A stretch of DNA of 64,000 nt, taken from contig NC_134767.1 of the NCBI RefSeq assembly GCF_050436995.1, positions 4,836,001 to 4,900,000 of the forward strand. Direction: 5' to 3'. The translations under genes and the position numbers were made by a program. The notes under the pieces were generated by a model. That model was not told where the DNA came from. It worked only from the letters and a program-made list of their open reading frames with translations, and did not search any database. Positions 13,600 to 27,003 of the stretch are shown here, piece after piece (position 1 is the stretch's first letter; each line of letters begins with the position of its first letter). The stretch is from Anticarsia gemmatalis (lineage: Eukaryota > Arthropoda > Insecta > Lepidoptera > Erebidae).

Positions 13600-13840
13600 G
13601 GTAATCTAAATATACATATCTCAAAGGTAACTGACTGACATAGTGATCTATCAACGCACAGCCCAAACCACTGGACGGGTCGGACTCAAATTTGGCGTGC
13701 AGGTAGATATTATGACGTAAACATCCGCTAAGAAAAGCTTTTGATCAATTCTACCCCCAAGGTGATGAAATAGAGGATGAAAGAAATGTATGAAAATTCC
13801 GTCCTAAGTACGCGGACGAAGTCGCGAGCAAAACCTAGTC
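13600..13840 (+). mobile_element. Helitron-like repeat, family 3
   Basis: It ends GCGGACGAAGTCGCG...AAACCTAG|T at 13840. In reverse it matches the repeat at 32.04-32.26 kb (ATCACTATGTCAGTCAGTT, the TTGATCAAAA block and the CGCGACTTCGTCCGCG end). The left boundary is not clear. Confidence 0.6.
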
Positions 13841-13844
13841 TAGC

Positions 13845-16040
13845 TAGATCTATATATACATCCTCATAGTAACATTATGATAAATATTTATACTGCATGT
13901 TCGACAATAAATAAATAAAAATATAGCTATAGCAAAAAGCAAGGCATAAATATGAAAGGGATAGGTTGAAATCCAAATGCCTTATGTAAAAGGATATTAT
14001 AAGCACATTTATTGCATTTCCTTTCGCAGTTTTAAAACCTGAATGTTTTACGGAGTGGTTTTTATTAACGGATTGATTAGTAGAGTATGCGATTCAGTTA
14101 TACAGGAAATCATTGGTTTGATTTCGTTTCCGAGAAAATATTTACTAAATATTTTACGATTATATTTTCTGTTCTATAAGTATATCTATACTTAAATATC
14201 TGTGTTCCTTCTATATGTTTCCAACCTAAAGTTTGTACCTTAATATGACCGAGGAGGCTGGAAATCCAATCCCTTGTTTAGCAATGGGACACGTTTGTCA
14301 AAGAATAAGTTATTTGTTTTTCGTAAAAAGCAGAATTACAGCAATGTTACATACTTTTACCGCGAACATTAAGTGGCATAACAAAAACCACAAACGAAAC
14401 TGTATGTTTGCAATCGTGCATTAAAATCCTCGCATCATATATTAAATGAATTGTGAAACTTAAATAAAAGTATAAAGAAACACCGCTTGATGTAATTGAA
14501 TAAATAAAACAGCGTAATCAAGTAACCTTCTTCAAAATAAAATATAACGGAGCAAAAACTGTAGCACTGTGAAAGAATTTATGAGTAGTTCGCTTAGTTA
14601 TTGGTGATATTCATTTAATAAAAGTACCTACTTTTAAATAACGATACTATCAAACAAGTATTTTATATGGTTCTGGATGCATACAAACTTCCTGACAGCA
14701 TCTGTGCACTGCGAAGTCTGGAATTCGAAACCTGAACATGGAATCTTGGACTCACTACGTGCTTCGTAGAGCACGAAAACCTACAATCAACCTCAAGCCT
14801 ATCGTATCGGTTGTTCACAAAAAAGAGTATTTTAATTAATTTATTAACACATTTTTGTACACGAGATAAATCATAAGTAAAATCAATAAGGAAAAAAACA
14901 CCATATAAAATGATTTTGAAGAAAGTTGTTATTTATATCGATAAGCTTACATGCAATCTTTGATAAACACGTTGCAATATGTATTGGCCTATAAAATAAG
15001 ATGTGTGTAACATGTCCAAGTAATTACTGAAGGAAAATATTGACAAACTAATAATTTCATATCTTAGTACATAAGATAATTAACTAGTAATATACAAGAC
15101 AAGTTTTGAAACTGCGTGTGTCTACACGCGCTGCACACACTTCGACCGAGAAATAATATAGACTGGCAAGAAAACAGCACACACTTTGACCAATAAATTA
15201 TAATATAGACTGCCGAAAAATTACACAGAATATTTTCATAAGAAGTTTATTTATTTATTGCCTACATAAATTTGCCAAAAGTGTAGCAACGTAGATAATT
15301 TACAGTTATATGTAACAATAAAATAACACACTAGAGTCTTGATTACTACAAAGATTTGAAAAAACCTAAGCCACCCATTTGTTTGAATCAAAATGTTATA
15401 TTGCAATTTGTACGTGTGAATGTTACAACATAATTACTTATAACAGACAGCAGAAAAGATAATAATCTACAGTTGTCAATAATACACTTTGAGCAACACA
15501 ACACAAGATTTATACACTACATTCCACACCCGACTTTGTCTGCTTTTAAGGCCCGTATTTTTAGACTGGTATCACTGTGGAACCATGGTTTTAAGAACCA
15601 ATTTGACATGCTAGAAAAGGTTCTTCAAACTATGCTTACAGTTTATATCAGTCTATTAATATAGACCTAAGAATTTCTCGGGAGAAAAAGTATTTAATGC
15701 TTGAATCCAAAGTACTAACTATGTATTAAAGTCGATTAAGATATTTGGTAAATTTACTTGAAAAAGCCCCAAACAGACATCCGTACATACATTAGCATAT
15801 AATAGTAGTGGGACTAAATAAACGCGATTGACGGCTTTACCCAATAATAGACCTTTATCTATTAACCCACATACACACGAGTAATCTTTACTTATCTTCA
15901 TTCAGTCTAAATTGCGTTGATGCGACCATCAGCGCAAAACATCCATATCAAGATCTCTACGCCCCAATTACCTTAAAAGTGCAATACAGTATTGCGAAAC
16001 CTTACATACGGTACGGAATTTTTATACTTAACGAACATAA
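13845..16040. other. AT-rich non-coding DNA
   Basis: No gene was recognised. A faint tRNA-like scrap with a B-box-like GAATTCGAAACC lies near 14730. Short frames at 14233 and 15473 have no motif. Confidence 0.4.
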
Positions 16041-16295
16041 TCTATTCTAATATTATAAAGCAAAAGAGTTTGTTTGTTAGTTTGTTTGTTTGAACGCGCT
16101 AATCTGAAGAACTACTGGTTCAAATTGAAAAACTATTTTTGTGTTGAATAGACCATTTATCGAGGAAGGCTTTAGGCTATATAACATCACGGCCATTAGG
16201 AGCGAAGAAGTAACGAAAAATGTTACAAAAAACTGGGAAAATTATGACCCATTCTCTCTTATTATTCTCTCTTTGAAGTTGCGCGGGTCAGTTAG
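16041..16295 (+). mobile_element. Non-autonomous Helitron, family 1, diverged copy
   Basis: Starts A|TCTATTCTAATATTATAAAG at 16041 and ends GCGCGGGTCAGTTAG|T at 16295, so the terminal CTRR reads TTAG. The (GTTT)n run and the ATCGAGGAAGGC block are present but mutated. The overlapping 64-codon frame (16141-16335) is not a gene. Confidence 0.8.
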
Positions 16296-17154
16296 TGATA
16301 ACTATAAAATTATAAGTCTTGATTGGTATTGGTAGAGTTTATTGAAAGCTTAAGTGCTTCTGTTGCATAATACTTATTGGATTGTCATTAATATATTCTG
16401 TTTCGATTTGTTCGTGACTGCATCGTATTTGTCATGTGTATTATCCAGGTAGACCTTGCGAAGTGTGAAAGGTTCTTAACTATCATTTATTGCTTTTACT
16501 TGGCGGTTCTATAGATTTGCATTTGCATTATTAGTTTCTATTGGCTTAGTACCTTTTAACGCAGGTTTCTTCGATAAAATCGTTAGGTATAACTTGATAC
16601 AGAAGGAAGACTTTCTACATTTTTCTTTGCTTTGACATTACTATTTTACTTTGTTTTTGATGTTCAAGTAATTGCTCTAAATATTTCATTTGTAATGTGC
16701 AGAAAATAAAACAAAACGCAAACAGATTATCATCGCAACGACCTCCAGTAAATATTAATAAATTCTTTAATATCTATTTCAATAATCTTTATAACAAAGC
16801 TATTCATATCGGCATTAAAATCTTTCATTCTATTGCTACCTGTTGTAACTTTCTCTACATTTTCAAAGTCATATTTGGCAACAAATCTAAAATCAATTGA
16901 AATTGTATCAATTGTATTGTTCTAGTTCTAATTCGAATAGTTTTATTGTTAGAAATATATGTCGTAAAAATATATTGTAATTACTTAATGATATTATTGT
17001 TTTATGTTTCGCATTGATAGCGAAAGCTGTAGTTTCTTTGGACGGCTATATTGTCCAAGAAATTTATTGGTAGAGAAAATCACTGTTAGAAATCGCAGAG
17101 CTGAGTAATCTTTTTGTTGTGTTCTACGGGTAATGATGTGTGAGAGTATTGAAA
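16296..17154. other. AT-rich non-coding DNA
   Basis: Nothing recognised; it lies downstream of the predicted end of the cuticle-type transcript. Confidence 0.4.
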
Positions 17155-17614
17155 CAAACATGAACGTTCATTTTTTTATTAAATCAGCCTCAACTCAAAG
17201 TACACGTACTTTGTCAAGTTACATTATAACAAAGCATATAAAAGCTAAACAAGTAATAACAGATTATTATCTACAGCTATCCGCGCATCTGTTACAATGC
17301 TATGCGGCACTCAATCAGTTTCAACTACAAGAACAATTCTTTAAATTCGCCATTGTTGGTCAAGTTGATGGAGATTTTGGTAATAGTAATGAAATCCATG
17401 CATAGTCGACAGTTTTAAATCTCGTTCGTAATTTTCTAGCATCACAACGCGTAGGCGACCATTAGACAAACACTATTTGAACAGTGCGTGTGAACGGCAC
17501 CAAGATATTCATACAATTTAGCAAATACATATTTATATACACTAAAAATACTAAATGATCACATTTCTGAACTTAACCTACAAGGTACTGGTGTGAGACC
17601 TAACCTAAAAGAGC
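17155..17614 (-). other. Predicted 3' UTR and polyadenylation region of the cuticle-type gene
   Basis: Downstream of the TGA stop on the minus strand the first canonical AATAAA is at 17180-17175. A GT-rich stretch (TGTTTGTTT) follows it, which fits a cleavage site near 17160 and a 3' UTR of about 450 nt. A small palindrome (CAAAGTAC, 2 nt, GTACTTTG) lies at 17196-17213. The plus-strand open frame across this interval is treated as chance. Confidence 0.5.
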
Positions 17615-20600
17615 TCAATGCCAACCGTGATGGTGTTCATGACCGTGGTGGCCGTGGTGCTCCTCCTCCTTCTTGAGGTACACGGGAACGTGCACCTTCA
17701 CGGGGTAAGGAACTTCCTTGACCAGGGGAACTGGCACCTCCTTGTACACGGGGTAAGGCTTGTCGATGGGGACCTTCACTTCATAAGGCACCTTCTTCTC
17801 GACGGTGTATGGGATCTTCTTGTACACATCATAAGGTTTGGGCACTGGCACTTTAACGTGGACGGGGTAGGGCTTCTCAACCTCAACCTTGTAGGGCCTG
17901 TCGACTGGGACCTTGACTTCATAGGGCACGGGCTTGTGGACGGTCACTGGGTAAGGCTTCTCGACGGGGACGGGGTAAGGCTTGGGCACGTATACGTTGT
18001 AGGGCTTGTCAACGGGCACTTTAACTTCATAAGGCACCTTCTTGATGACTTCGTAAGGCTGGGGCACTTTAACTTCGTATTTGACGGGGACGGGGTACTT
18101 CTTCTCAACGGTGTAGGGCTGGGGAACGGGGACCTTGACTTCATAGGGCACCTTCTTTTCGACGGTGTAAGGAGTGGGCACTTTCACTTTCACTTCGTAA
18201 GGCTTGTCGACGGGGACCTTGACTTCATAGGGGACCTTCTTCTCAACGGTGTAGGGCTCAGGAACGTACACAGGGTATTTGACGTACTCCTTGACGGTGA
18301 CTGGGACTTTCTTTTCGACAGTGTAGGGCTGGGGCACGGGGACCTTGACTTCATAAGGCACTTTCTTCTCAACGGTGTAAGGAACGTGCTTCTCAACGGT
18401 GTAGGGGACGGGGACCTTCTTGACGACCTCGATGGTCTTGACGTGTTCAACGTGGTGGTGGTGGTGGTGGTGTCCCTCATCGGAGGAGATGGGTTTCCAG
18501 CCGCCGCCGCTGCCGCCGCCGAACTCAGAATGGCCGCCGTAGTCACCGCCACCGCCGCCGAGGCTCAGACCCTCATGACCGTGTCCTCCGAGGCTCAGGC
18601 CTTCGCCGCCGTGTCCGAAGCTCTCGTGACCTCCGAAGCTGCCACCCTCGCCGCCGAAGCTATGACCGCCATATCCGCCTTCGCTGCCGCCGTAGTGACC
18701 GATATCATAGATGCCTCTCTTCTCCTGCTTCTTGTCTTCGGCAGCTGCCTGTTTTGGCGCAGCCTTATCGTCGGCAAAGGCCACAACGGCCAGAGAAGCC
18801 ACCAATACAACCTGATAACAAAATTGAGTGTTATTAGTATACTGATCAACCACTATTTTGGCAATACTAAAAGTGTTCAATTTAATTAAATTATATTTCT
18901 ACTATCATTCAATAAAATGTGCCAAGTCGAGAATTTAATTTGACCTTTGAAAGAGCTTTGTCATATCGTGATGATGTCAAACTTCCTGAGGTGTTAAGTA
19001 ATCACTTAGATTAGAATCCTAATCCTATTCTTAGAATACGCAATAAAGTAAAAGTTGCATCGAACCAGTTTACGCTCATATCGATCCGGAATACTAAAAT
19101 TCACACTTTCTCTCGATTTTATAAGACTCTCGTTTCCCAAAGAGCATTGTCTAACATTGTTACTAAAAAATGTTCGTATCGAGTTGTTTTACTTCCCCGG
19201 CTATTAATGTTCTCAACAATCAGGCATTATACAAAAGATTTAAAAGAAAAAAACACGTGTAATCGTTTATGTAATTATATTTTTTATGTATTTCTTTAAT
19301 AAGCTAACGTTTTAGCACTACTAAAGCTAAAGTAACATAATAATTGCTAGCGTTTTACTAATAATGTTTTATATTTTTGTTACGTATAAGTTTCATTTTC
19401 GAAGCAATCGATATAATTGCTTTGCGTACTTAATCGTAGTTCGAAAACATTTTTAGTAATCAACTTTCTAAGCTCATGGAATGTATATTACTATACTATA
19501 TACACGTATACTGCATTGATTTCATAACTGAATTATATCACATTGTGCAACGGCCCTCAATTAGACGATAATATCAGTGTTACTTTTGTTTAAAGTTTCG
19601 CAACACGTTTTTGTAATTATAAAACCAGATTATCGCATAAGTATTGTTTTACAATATGTAGGTTAAGAGTAAATGCTTTAACTTTTATTATTTTGGTCCA
19701 GAAACTGTGAACATAATTTAAATGTTATGATACATTTAAGATCAATAAACTTCAAAAAACAGGTTTATTAATTATTTGTTTTTGTCAACATTACTGACCT
19801 AGAATGTAGAGCAATAAATCAAGTTTTGTAAGGTAAAAGGTCACAGGTACGCATACTTTACACACATTTTTTATCCATCTTTGAATAGTTAGCGAAATTT
19901 ATATTATTATACGAAATGAAACAATTTCTAGAAAACTTTCAAGAAATTATGAGCTCATCACTTTATGTGAATTTAATTTTCATAAATTAAAACAGTGAAA
20001 TAATAATTACGTAACAATGAGAAGCATATTATATTCTTTATTTTAATCATATTTGCATTTATTTCCTTAAACGGACATTTAAGCATCGTCACTGCATACA
20101 TAATTGAATTAGAAACGATGACATCGTGAAACGAGTCTATAAAACTCTATAATAGTATACGTAAAATGGTCAGATGTAAAACAAGGTAGCGACATAACAT
20201 AGATGAATACATATTATTAGAGTTATGTCATATAGAAACAGTATGGCAGCCATGGCCTAGTAATATACTATGTATTGAAACCAAGTGATGCTTTCGCTTT
20301 GGTAACATATTGATTCAATGATTTAATCTTATGAAATTGGGTAAAACTATTTTTAAACTTATGAGTTGACTGTATAATTAATAAAAAGGTTTTATTTACT
20401 CAACCTCTCAAAATGATCGAAAAGAGGTAACTTTAGTCCGAAATGTAATTGCGACGCTACTTTAAAAACTCGAAATCATTGTTAGTCGTGACACTAATGA
20501 GTTTTCCTTATTCAAACAAGAATCTTTCCTCTAGCTAGTTGTGATTAAAAAATCTGGTCTTAGTAAGTAATAGTTTGAAGTGTATTACGCAGCTCAGAAG

Positions 20601-23600
20601 TGCATGCTAAAGATTGCACGACAGTTTCTTGCAGGAAGTGATTATTTACTTGAGAATAATTTGCACATAGACGAGTGGAAGTGGTGCAATATTATATTAA
20701 TATTAGAAATCGTAGGTAGTTATTTACTAACAGTAATGTTTTACAGAGCCTTTTGTAGCTAATTATGAAAATTTGAACCATTAATCCTTGTTTTCACTAA
20801 CGAATATAGGTTTGCATGAGTTAAAATGTACCCGATCTAAAATTCGTAGCTGTCTCAAAATAGGTGGAATAAAAGCACTAATTATACACTAGGCACTAAT
20901 ATACCTTAGTAAAACAATGCATTAAAACAGAAAACAACACTAATTATTGATGAGATTGATCATAGCTTTTAAAGATCTCTATTTTGACAGTCGAACTCGT
21001 AATCTAAAACTTACATTTTACGAGAAAAACTACAAAACAATGAGTCATCTATGCAAATATACAAGTATGTTCTCATTGAGGCATCAATAACGAGTGTGTT
21101 CTCGTTGTGCACTTGCCGTTATTAATTACAACATACATTGTGGGTGAAAGTTGTATGGTGGATTTACACGTAACGTAACAACTGGCGGTCGCGAGTCTGT
21201 GAGCGAGAATTATGTGACAATTCTGCGACTTGTGGTAGTGGTTTACCACTTTAAGGTTGAATAATGTGGTAGCAGAACGAAATAATGATGTGATTGTCTT
21301 TAGAAATAAATTTTGTTTCGTCTTATATGTTATTAATATCTTAATCAAACATAATATTCATCGAGAGTTAATTTATAATGCTATAGAGAAATAGAAATGC
21401 TAATGGCATTCATAAAGTAAAAACACAGTAATTATCAAGTAAAGATTAGAACAAAGACTTTCGCAAATCGCAATATTAATGAACAGTTTCCTACAAAATA
21501 ACTTTCGAAGCGAAATCGAAACGTGTGTTCATAGTAATTGTATCCGCCGTTTACTCAGATCGAGTTTCCAGTGTCAATGCTCTCGCTAAACCAGTTTGTG
21601 TGATCAGAATTCACAAATGCATGTGAGATTTAACGCGAAACGGCAAAAACAGAAACCTCCGTCCATGCTAATGATTCACACTTGTAATTCAAAGTTACGA
21701 ATTGGACTCAACTTACGAAAATTTACATCGATTAGAGTTTAAATCGAGATCCATGGCAACAAATAATAACAGAATTTGATACACTCGGATGTAAGAACAA
21801 TTAAGGATTTATTTTAAAAGGAATATAAGAAAAATACTATATTTAATAGTAAAGAGAGGTCTACTCTACAACAAAATTAACGTAACTACGAAAGCGCGTG
21901 ATTCGAGGTTCAACTATCCGCATGTAAACAAAGCTATAGTTAAATTTCACGGTACCATTTGAAAGTAGAGACTCTTAAATTGTCTAAATTATACCGTAAC
22001 TAACTCGATTTTAGAATAATTGGACTACAAGAAATCGTGTGCAATCTTTGAGGCATTGTTTTTATTTTTTAAAGTACGCATAGAATAGGCCTTGTGTGAT
22101 TAGTATAGACTTTTTTACTCTGCACTTTTTATTGACGTAATAAGTATGTGTGCCAGTGCTATTGCTCAATAAAAAAAAATAACTTGTCATTAATTATGGC
22201 GCCAAATCAAGCTAACAAATTTGTTATGACATAACGATGTTTATAATTTGAATAAATAAATATAATGTATGGATGAGATCAAGTCACATGAGATAACCGC
22301 ATACGTTACACGTAATTAAGCAGTGTGATTATAAATTTATCAACAGATGCATCCGCGTATTTCATAATATAATGCTACATAATGGCGGCGCGGGATGCGC
22401 ATGCGCGGTGCATGACGTTTATGTAATTAGTCGATTATCCGTGTTACGCACTAGTGTTAAGAATTAGAGCTGATCGATGATGCATGTTTTTAATCGATTC
22501 AGCATTTTGCGTACAATTATCTGGTGATAATTTCATGGACTGAAAATTATACATTAATATAGATATGATATAGAGAAAAATTATAGCGCATAAAATTCTT
22601 TAATAATTGTGACGTCAATTTTTTCAAATGAATAAACTTTCTTTGATTCGATCAAACTGTTTTGAATTGAGCTATTAAAATTGATGATTTATTATTATAA
22701 TGGATATTTCTAAATTACATAAAGCCTTATTTATTATTCATAATTGAGTTTTTAGATTCGTTTTACATATTTTTACTTTCTTTCCATAAATACATTTTGT
22801 ATAACAAATCTATTTAAGAATTAGTTTAAACAAAACTGAAACTATACTGTAAGTTCCAAAGGCGCTGTAAACTTATTCCTGGAAATTAAGCATTAGTCGA
22901 GGAACCTACAGAGAAAAAGATTTTACAAAGCCTTTTGTTGGAAATATCGATATCTATTTGCCAATCGCGACACGACACAGTAGATTATTTCTTAAACTGC
23001 AACTTACACTCAAACGCGGAAAACTTTATGTCGTGCTGTCGTTCTCATTTCATAATAACCATTTACGAGCTAAAATTATTGAGAAAATTACTTTATTACC
23101 GTGATTTGCATGTCTGTGTCGTGAAATGTATGCATTTCTATTTCGCAACCAGACATATTGTTATGGATTAAAATAAAGAAAAATACTTTCTTTCCTTTTA
23201 GCTTAAGACTTAATGATTTTTTTACTGCTTTATCGTAGTCACAGAGGCTATTTTTCCACCGTGTGATGGGTAAAACTTTTAGTAATAAAATTGATTTGTC
23301 ATTACAGTTGGACTTAGGCTCTACTTTAGTCGAATTGAGTTATATTATATCGTTTCTTCGAACAGTTGGATGACGATTATGCATGTCAGTAATTTGTATC
23401 TATACAGCGTGTCTCCAAACGTACAATTTTCGATACTTTCTAGTTTTATTGGAAAGTCGAATGAAAATTGCCCGAGCGAGTTCTTTGAGGAAGAAAATAG
23501 TTTTAAAACGGAACCACTAATGTTATGCACTTGTCGCAATTAGTTACGGAAGTGAAGTTAATGCTTGGTTTTCTCAAGTATTCATAATGATGGTGGTTTT

Positions 23601-24285
23601 GCTTTCATCGCGTATGAAAATATCGTGATGTAAAAGGTGTTTTTGCGAGTAAAAACCAGATATTTTTTAACAATTCTAAAAAAGTGGTATGAATTTAAAA
23701 TTAAACAGAATTTTTGATTAATTGATTGGGACAGCCTTGAAAAATATATATGTTGTTAACCTAGGCTTGTATTATTCTTGTTATTTATTTGTATTTTGAG
23801 CTTCGTCTAAGCTTTAACCGCGAAGCTTTCTATTAAAACCGCAACAGGTTGAACGGTTGATTTTATAAAGAAGTATTAGGTTTATGCTTGTTATGTTTTA
23901 AAAAAAATATTATCTTTCTATTATTTTAGTATGCCAAAATTCATATACAATTGACTCCTTTGTTTCATAAAATCAACCATTCACTTACGCTATTCCCGTG
24001 CTATTTTGCTCTGAATCGTAATTTAAACGTTCCAAATCAGGTTACTAGGAATAATCGCGTACTGTAATTAGTCGATTCGTATCTCGATCCATTTACGTAT
24101 TCTATACGCTTCAAAATAACCGAACTAATGACAGCGATTTAAAAAATATTTAACTTCAAAACCGGCCGCACTTAACTTTCTATTTTGAAAAAAAACGCGA
24201 ATCCTAAAATTGTTTTTATTTATTCTCACTTTTTGGCACAAACACTTGCACTGCACTATTTGTATAAACTCACCAATAACTTCAT
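17615..24285 (-). CDS. Secreted low-complexity cuticle/extracellular matrix protein with Val-Pro-Tyr-Lys repeats (two coding exons)
   Basis: Exons are 24285-24274 (ATG plus MKLL) and 18811-17615, joined in phase 0 across a GTGAGT...CAG intron of 5,462 bp. The product is 402 residues. Residues 1-17 (MKLLVVLVASLAVVAFA) form a signal peptide, followed by a charged Ala/Lys/Gln stretch and a dibasic Lys35-Arg36. Residues 37-109 are Gly-rich with Ser, His and Tyr; 118-124 are seven His. Residues ~127-383 are imperfect repeats built on PYTVEKKVPYEVKVPVPQ and VPVDKPYEV. The tail from ~386 is Glu/His-rich and ends HHGWH. A tiny first exon holding the start of the signal peptide is usual for insect cuticle genes. 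There is no Rebers-Riddiford chitin-binding domain, so it belongs with low-complexity cuticle or matrix proteins; Vajk-like proteins of flies are a possible comparison. Role as an extracellular structural protein is inferred from composition; His runs could bind metal or take part in cross-linking. The Met at 18880 is intronic and was not used as the start. Confidence 0.9.
18812..24273 (-). other. Large intron of the cuticle-type gene
   Basis: This 5,462-bp intron separates the MKLL exon from the main exon. I saw no transposon, SINE or coding exon in it, unlike the DNA to either side. It contains a palindromic NRF1/EWG-type site (22396-22407) and a perfect CRE palindrome TGACGTCA (22610-22617). 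Large first introns of insect cuticle genes may hold stage- or tissue-specific enhancers, but that is inference here. Confidence 0.7.
22381..22407. promoter_or_regulatory. Candidate NRF1/EWG palindrome with adjacent Pho/YY1-like core
   Basis: TGCGCATGCGCG at 22396-22407 matches the NRF1 / Drosophila Erect-wing consensus (TGCGCATGCGCA) except at the last base. AATGGCGGC, a YY1/Pho-type core, lies just upstream at 22381-22389. The pair forms an isolated CpG-rich patch in an AT-rich intron. Binding is inferred from motifs only. Confidence 0.35.
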
Positions 24286-24316
24286 GTTGCTGTGTGTCTT
24301 CGTTCGTTCGCCGAAG

Positions 24317-24360
24317 ACTGGTTGTGTGGTCGCACTATGTTACCATCATGTTATATAGCG
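24317..24360 (-). promoter_or_regulatory. Core promoter of the cuticle-type gene
   Basis: On the minus strand a TATATAA box lies at 24357-24351 within GCTATATAACA. A CCAGTC sequence, close to the arthropod initiator TCAGT, lies 38 nt further on at about 24319. The start codon at 24285 follows after a short 5' UTR of roughly 35-45 nt in good context (CAACATGAAG). The exact start site is inferred. Confidence 0.65.
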
Positions 24361-27003
24361 TCCCTCCCACTTTTTGAACGGCGCTAAGATACAGCCAAAG
24401 AAGGGTGAACGCTTGGGCTCGATAATGACATGTATTAATTGTAACTTGCACTTATTATCTCGTATTCCATTTTAAAACTAGAGCACTCGAATATTCTACG
24501 GCGACTAGAGAATCGATCTAATTAGTCGATTATTGAAATCTTCTTGGCAATGTTTAACATTGAACTACATAAAGGTAATTAAAAAGAAAATTGTTCATTA
24601 AAATTTACATATCCAAATAATGCTGTGGTTTGGTTTGGATTCTATTTGCATAACTATGCCTACTGTATTTGTTAAGATTTGAGCAACTTTGGTAGAGATA
24701 AACATACAATGCAGTATCCGATGCTCCCTCAAGGATGTTTAAAGTATGTCATGTTAGTGCATGGGAGAACCGGTTGTATCGTCTGGCTGTCATAAGTTAC
24801 ATTTGATATTTATTATATTGAAATGGCTATCTACTTTTAATAGTTCTATTGTGAGAGTAGAATTAAACTTGTTTAGATAGATTTGCTGAACAGAGCTCCT
24901 GTTATAACAATGCTAATGGTTTAAAGATGTAGATAGTACCTAACTATTACGTCTCATACTCTTGTTTTGGTCAACTACATTAAGACTTCTTCATATTGGA
25001 AAGGATATCCCTATTTTCATATATCCTGTGTAACCTTGCCACTGGACTATCTTTAAGTTAAATTTAAAAGATTTTTCAAATTAGTGTGATGTAGATAATG
25101 TTATTCTACGGACCGAATCTACAAATCTCGTCTGCTCTACGCATGTCACATTGATTACGTTAATTGATTCTAAATTGCAGGATTAAGCAAATTTAGCGTG
25201 ACTGCCTGCAGAGATGAACTCATATTTTTTCTCTTTTGAGAATGCTACCGAAAATTTGGACAGATTTTGCAAATTTTTACCCACTATAGGATCTTTATGT
25301 TCTGGTCTCTATGAATCGTTACTAAATATACTCCTGTATGATACCAAACTGAATTTCACTACTTTTACTCAAAGAGAAGAAGAAATGTAGATAACCTAAT
25401 TACTTATATAAAGTACAAGTACAAAAAAGCCGTGTGGAATAAAACATTATTGGTTTTGGTACAACAGTGGTTAACAATATATCAGCTCTGTTTATCTTCA
25501 AGATCGACACATCCTGGAAACTGCACTCTATTCATTCATCAATTGCTTGCATAAGCAATTCATATTTACTGCGTTAGTAATTCTAAAAGGCGTATCTTAT
25601 ATCTAGGTTTACGAAGCATTGTATCTTCATTAAAGATACACGTAACGCGACCGCATACTTTCCTAATTATCTTTAGAAATAACATACATACTCAACTGTT
25701 GCTAAATTAGATTAGAATTAAATTCAAACTTATTTTGTTGCAAACCAAAACTGTTACAAAAACAAAAAGCAAAAGATATACATTTTAAAATGTCTTAGCT
25801 TTCACAAATAAATACCATCCACTTTGAAACAGTGAATAATCCGATTATAAATTATGTAACATGACGATGTAATGTTAGTTAAATAAAGCAAGTTAGACTA
25901 CTTTTCATTTTGCAGTCAAAACCAACGTACTAACGATGATACCTAATATTATGTGTAACACTTTAATAAACGCTTTCTGTCAATCACTACTTGACTTACG
26001 TTACGTTGTAATAAACAAGTTAATCCAGAATAAAAAAGAAACGATTCTGTAAAACAAAAACTTTTAATTTTGCCGACAGTTGAAATCTAATTGAAACTAC
26101 TAGTTTAAAATGGGTCTTGACTGGACAAGTAAATATATGTACTACATGCACCAATAGCGATTCTACAATGGGAACTATCCAGTATCGAGGGTTAATTAAA
26201 CATGTACAAAAATATAAAATCATTTTCATACTAAATTTTGATAGTAAAAAGACCGTTTAACGGTTGGATTGGAGGATTGGCTCCGACTGTCCTAGGAATA
26301 TGAACATACAACATTACAGATTTATATCCAGGTCATTGTACATTTCAAAGTAACAGAGTAATCTATATATAATATAGTAATCTGTAAATGATAAATACTT
26401 ACATAGGCTTCGTAAAAAATTGTAATATACTGACTTTAGTGACCTTTATAAATCGACTAAAATATTTAGTATGGTTTAACGTAAGTCGCCGTTCAAAACT
26501 AGGCCACATTTTACAAAATCTGTAAAAAAAGGTTTATAGTTAGAGCATACCGTTAGATAAAATATTTTGTAATACTTAAATACTATTACGAAGTCCCGTA
26601 AATGTCTTTAAAGACTAATTTGAATACTAATCCTTGATTGCTAAGGTTTATGCAACTATAGGTAGTAATCGATATACTTGTAAATCGACTAAGCACCGTT
26701 ATCTCGCTTACTAAACTTTGATTAGTGATGTAATATAATTGTACTTAACGACACCGTTAAAACTAAAATGTAATGTTGGCTATAGATTATTTTAAATTGA
26801 TTTAAACATTATGACAGTTTTCATTATAAACGAAACTTGCATAGGTAATGAAATAACTAGCCGACCCGCGCGGGCCTTGAAGTGTAAAATTTTCGGAAAA
26901 CGTATGCTTTGTTTTCACGCGACAAGGCATAATCGTTTCGTTTGTCAAAGCGTAAGCTGACAAACATACAGATTTTCGCTTTTCTTTCTTTTTCTTTCTA
27001 AAA
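24361..27003. other. Upstream flank of the cuticle-type gene and spacer DNA
   Basis: No coding exon or recognisable transposon was seen until about 26.86 kb. There A|CTAGCCGACCCGCGCGGG (26862 onward) looks like the reversed 3' end of a Helitron-like element with a CCCGCGCGGG palindrome; its other end is not found. Confidence 0.4.

Noticed and set aside
17944..18849. Other minus-strand frames within the cuticle-type exon (Ser/Pro/Arg-rich or Thr/Ala-rich products)
   Set aside because: Out-of-frame readings of the same repeats.
18812..18880. Upstream Met extending the cuticle-type exon by 23 residues
   Set aside because: The extension crosses a good acceptor (TTATCAG) and is hydrophilic. Splicing to the MKLL exon gives a proper signal peptide.
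17618..18889. A 423-codon open frame on the plus strand, opposite the cuticle-type gene
   Set aside because: It mirrors the repetitive codons of the minus-strand gene. The minus-strand product has a signal peptide, a spliced MKLL exon and a TATA promoter, while the plus frame gives a compositionally odd product with no domain.
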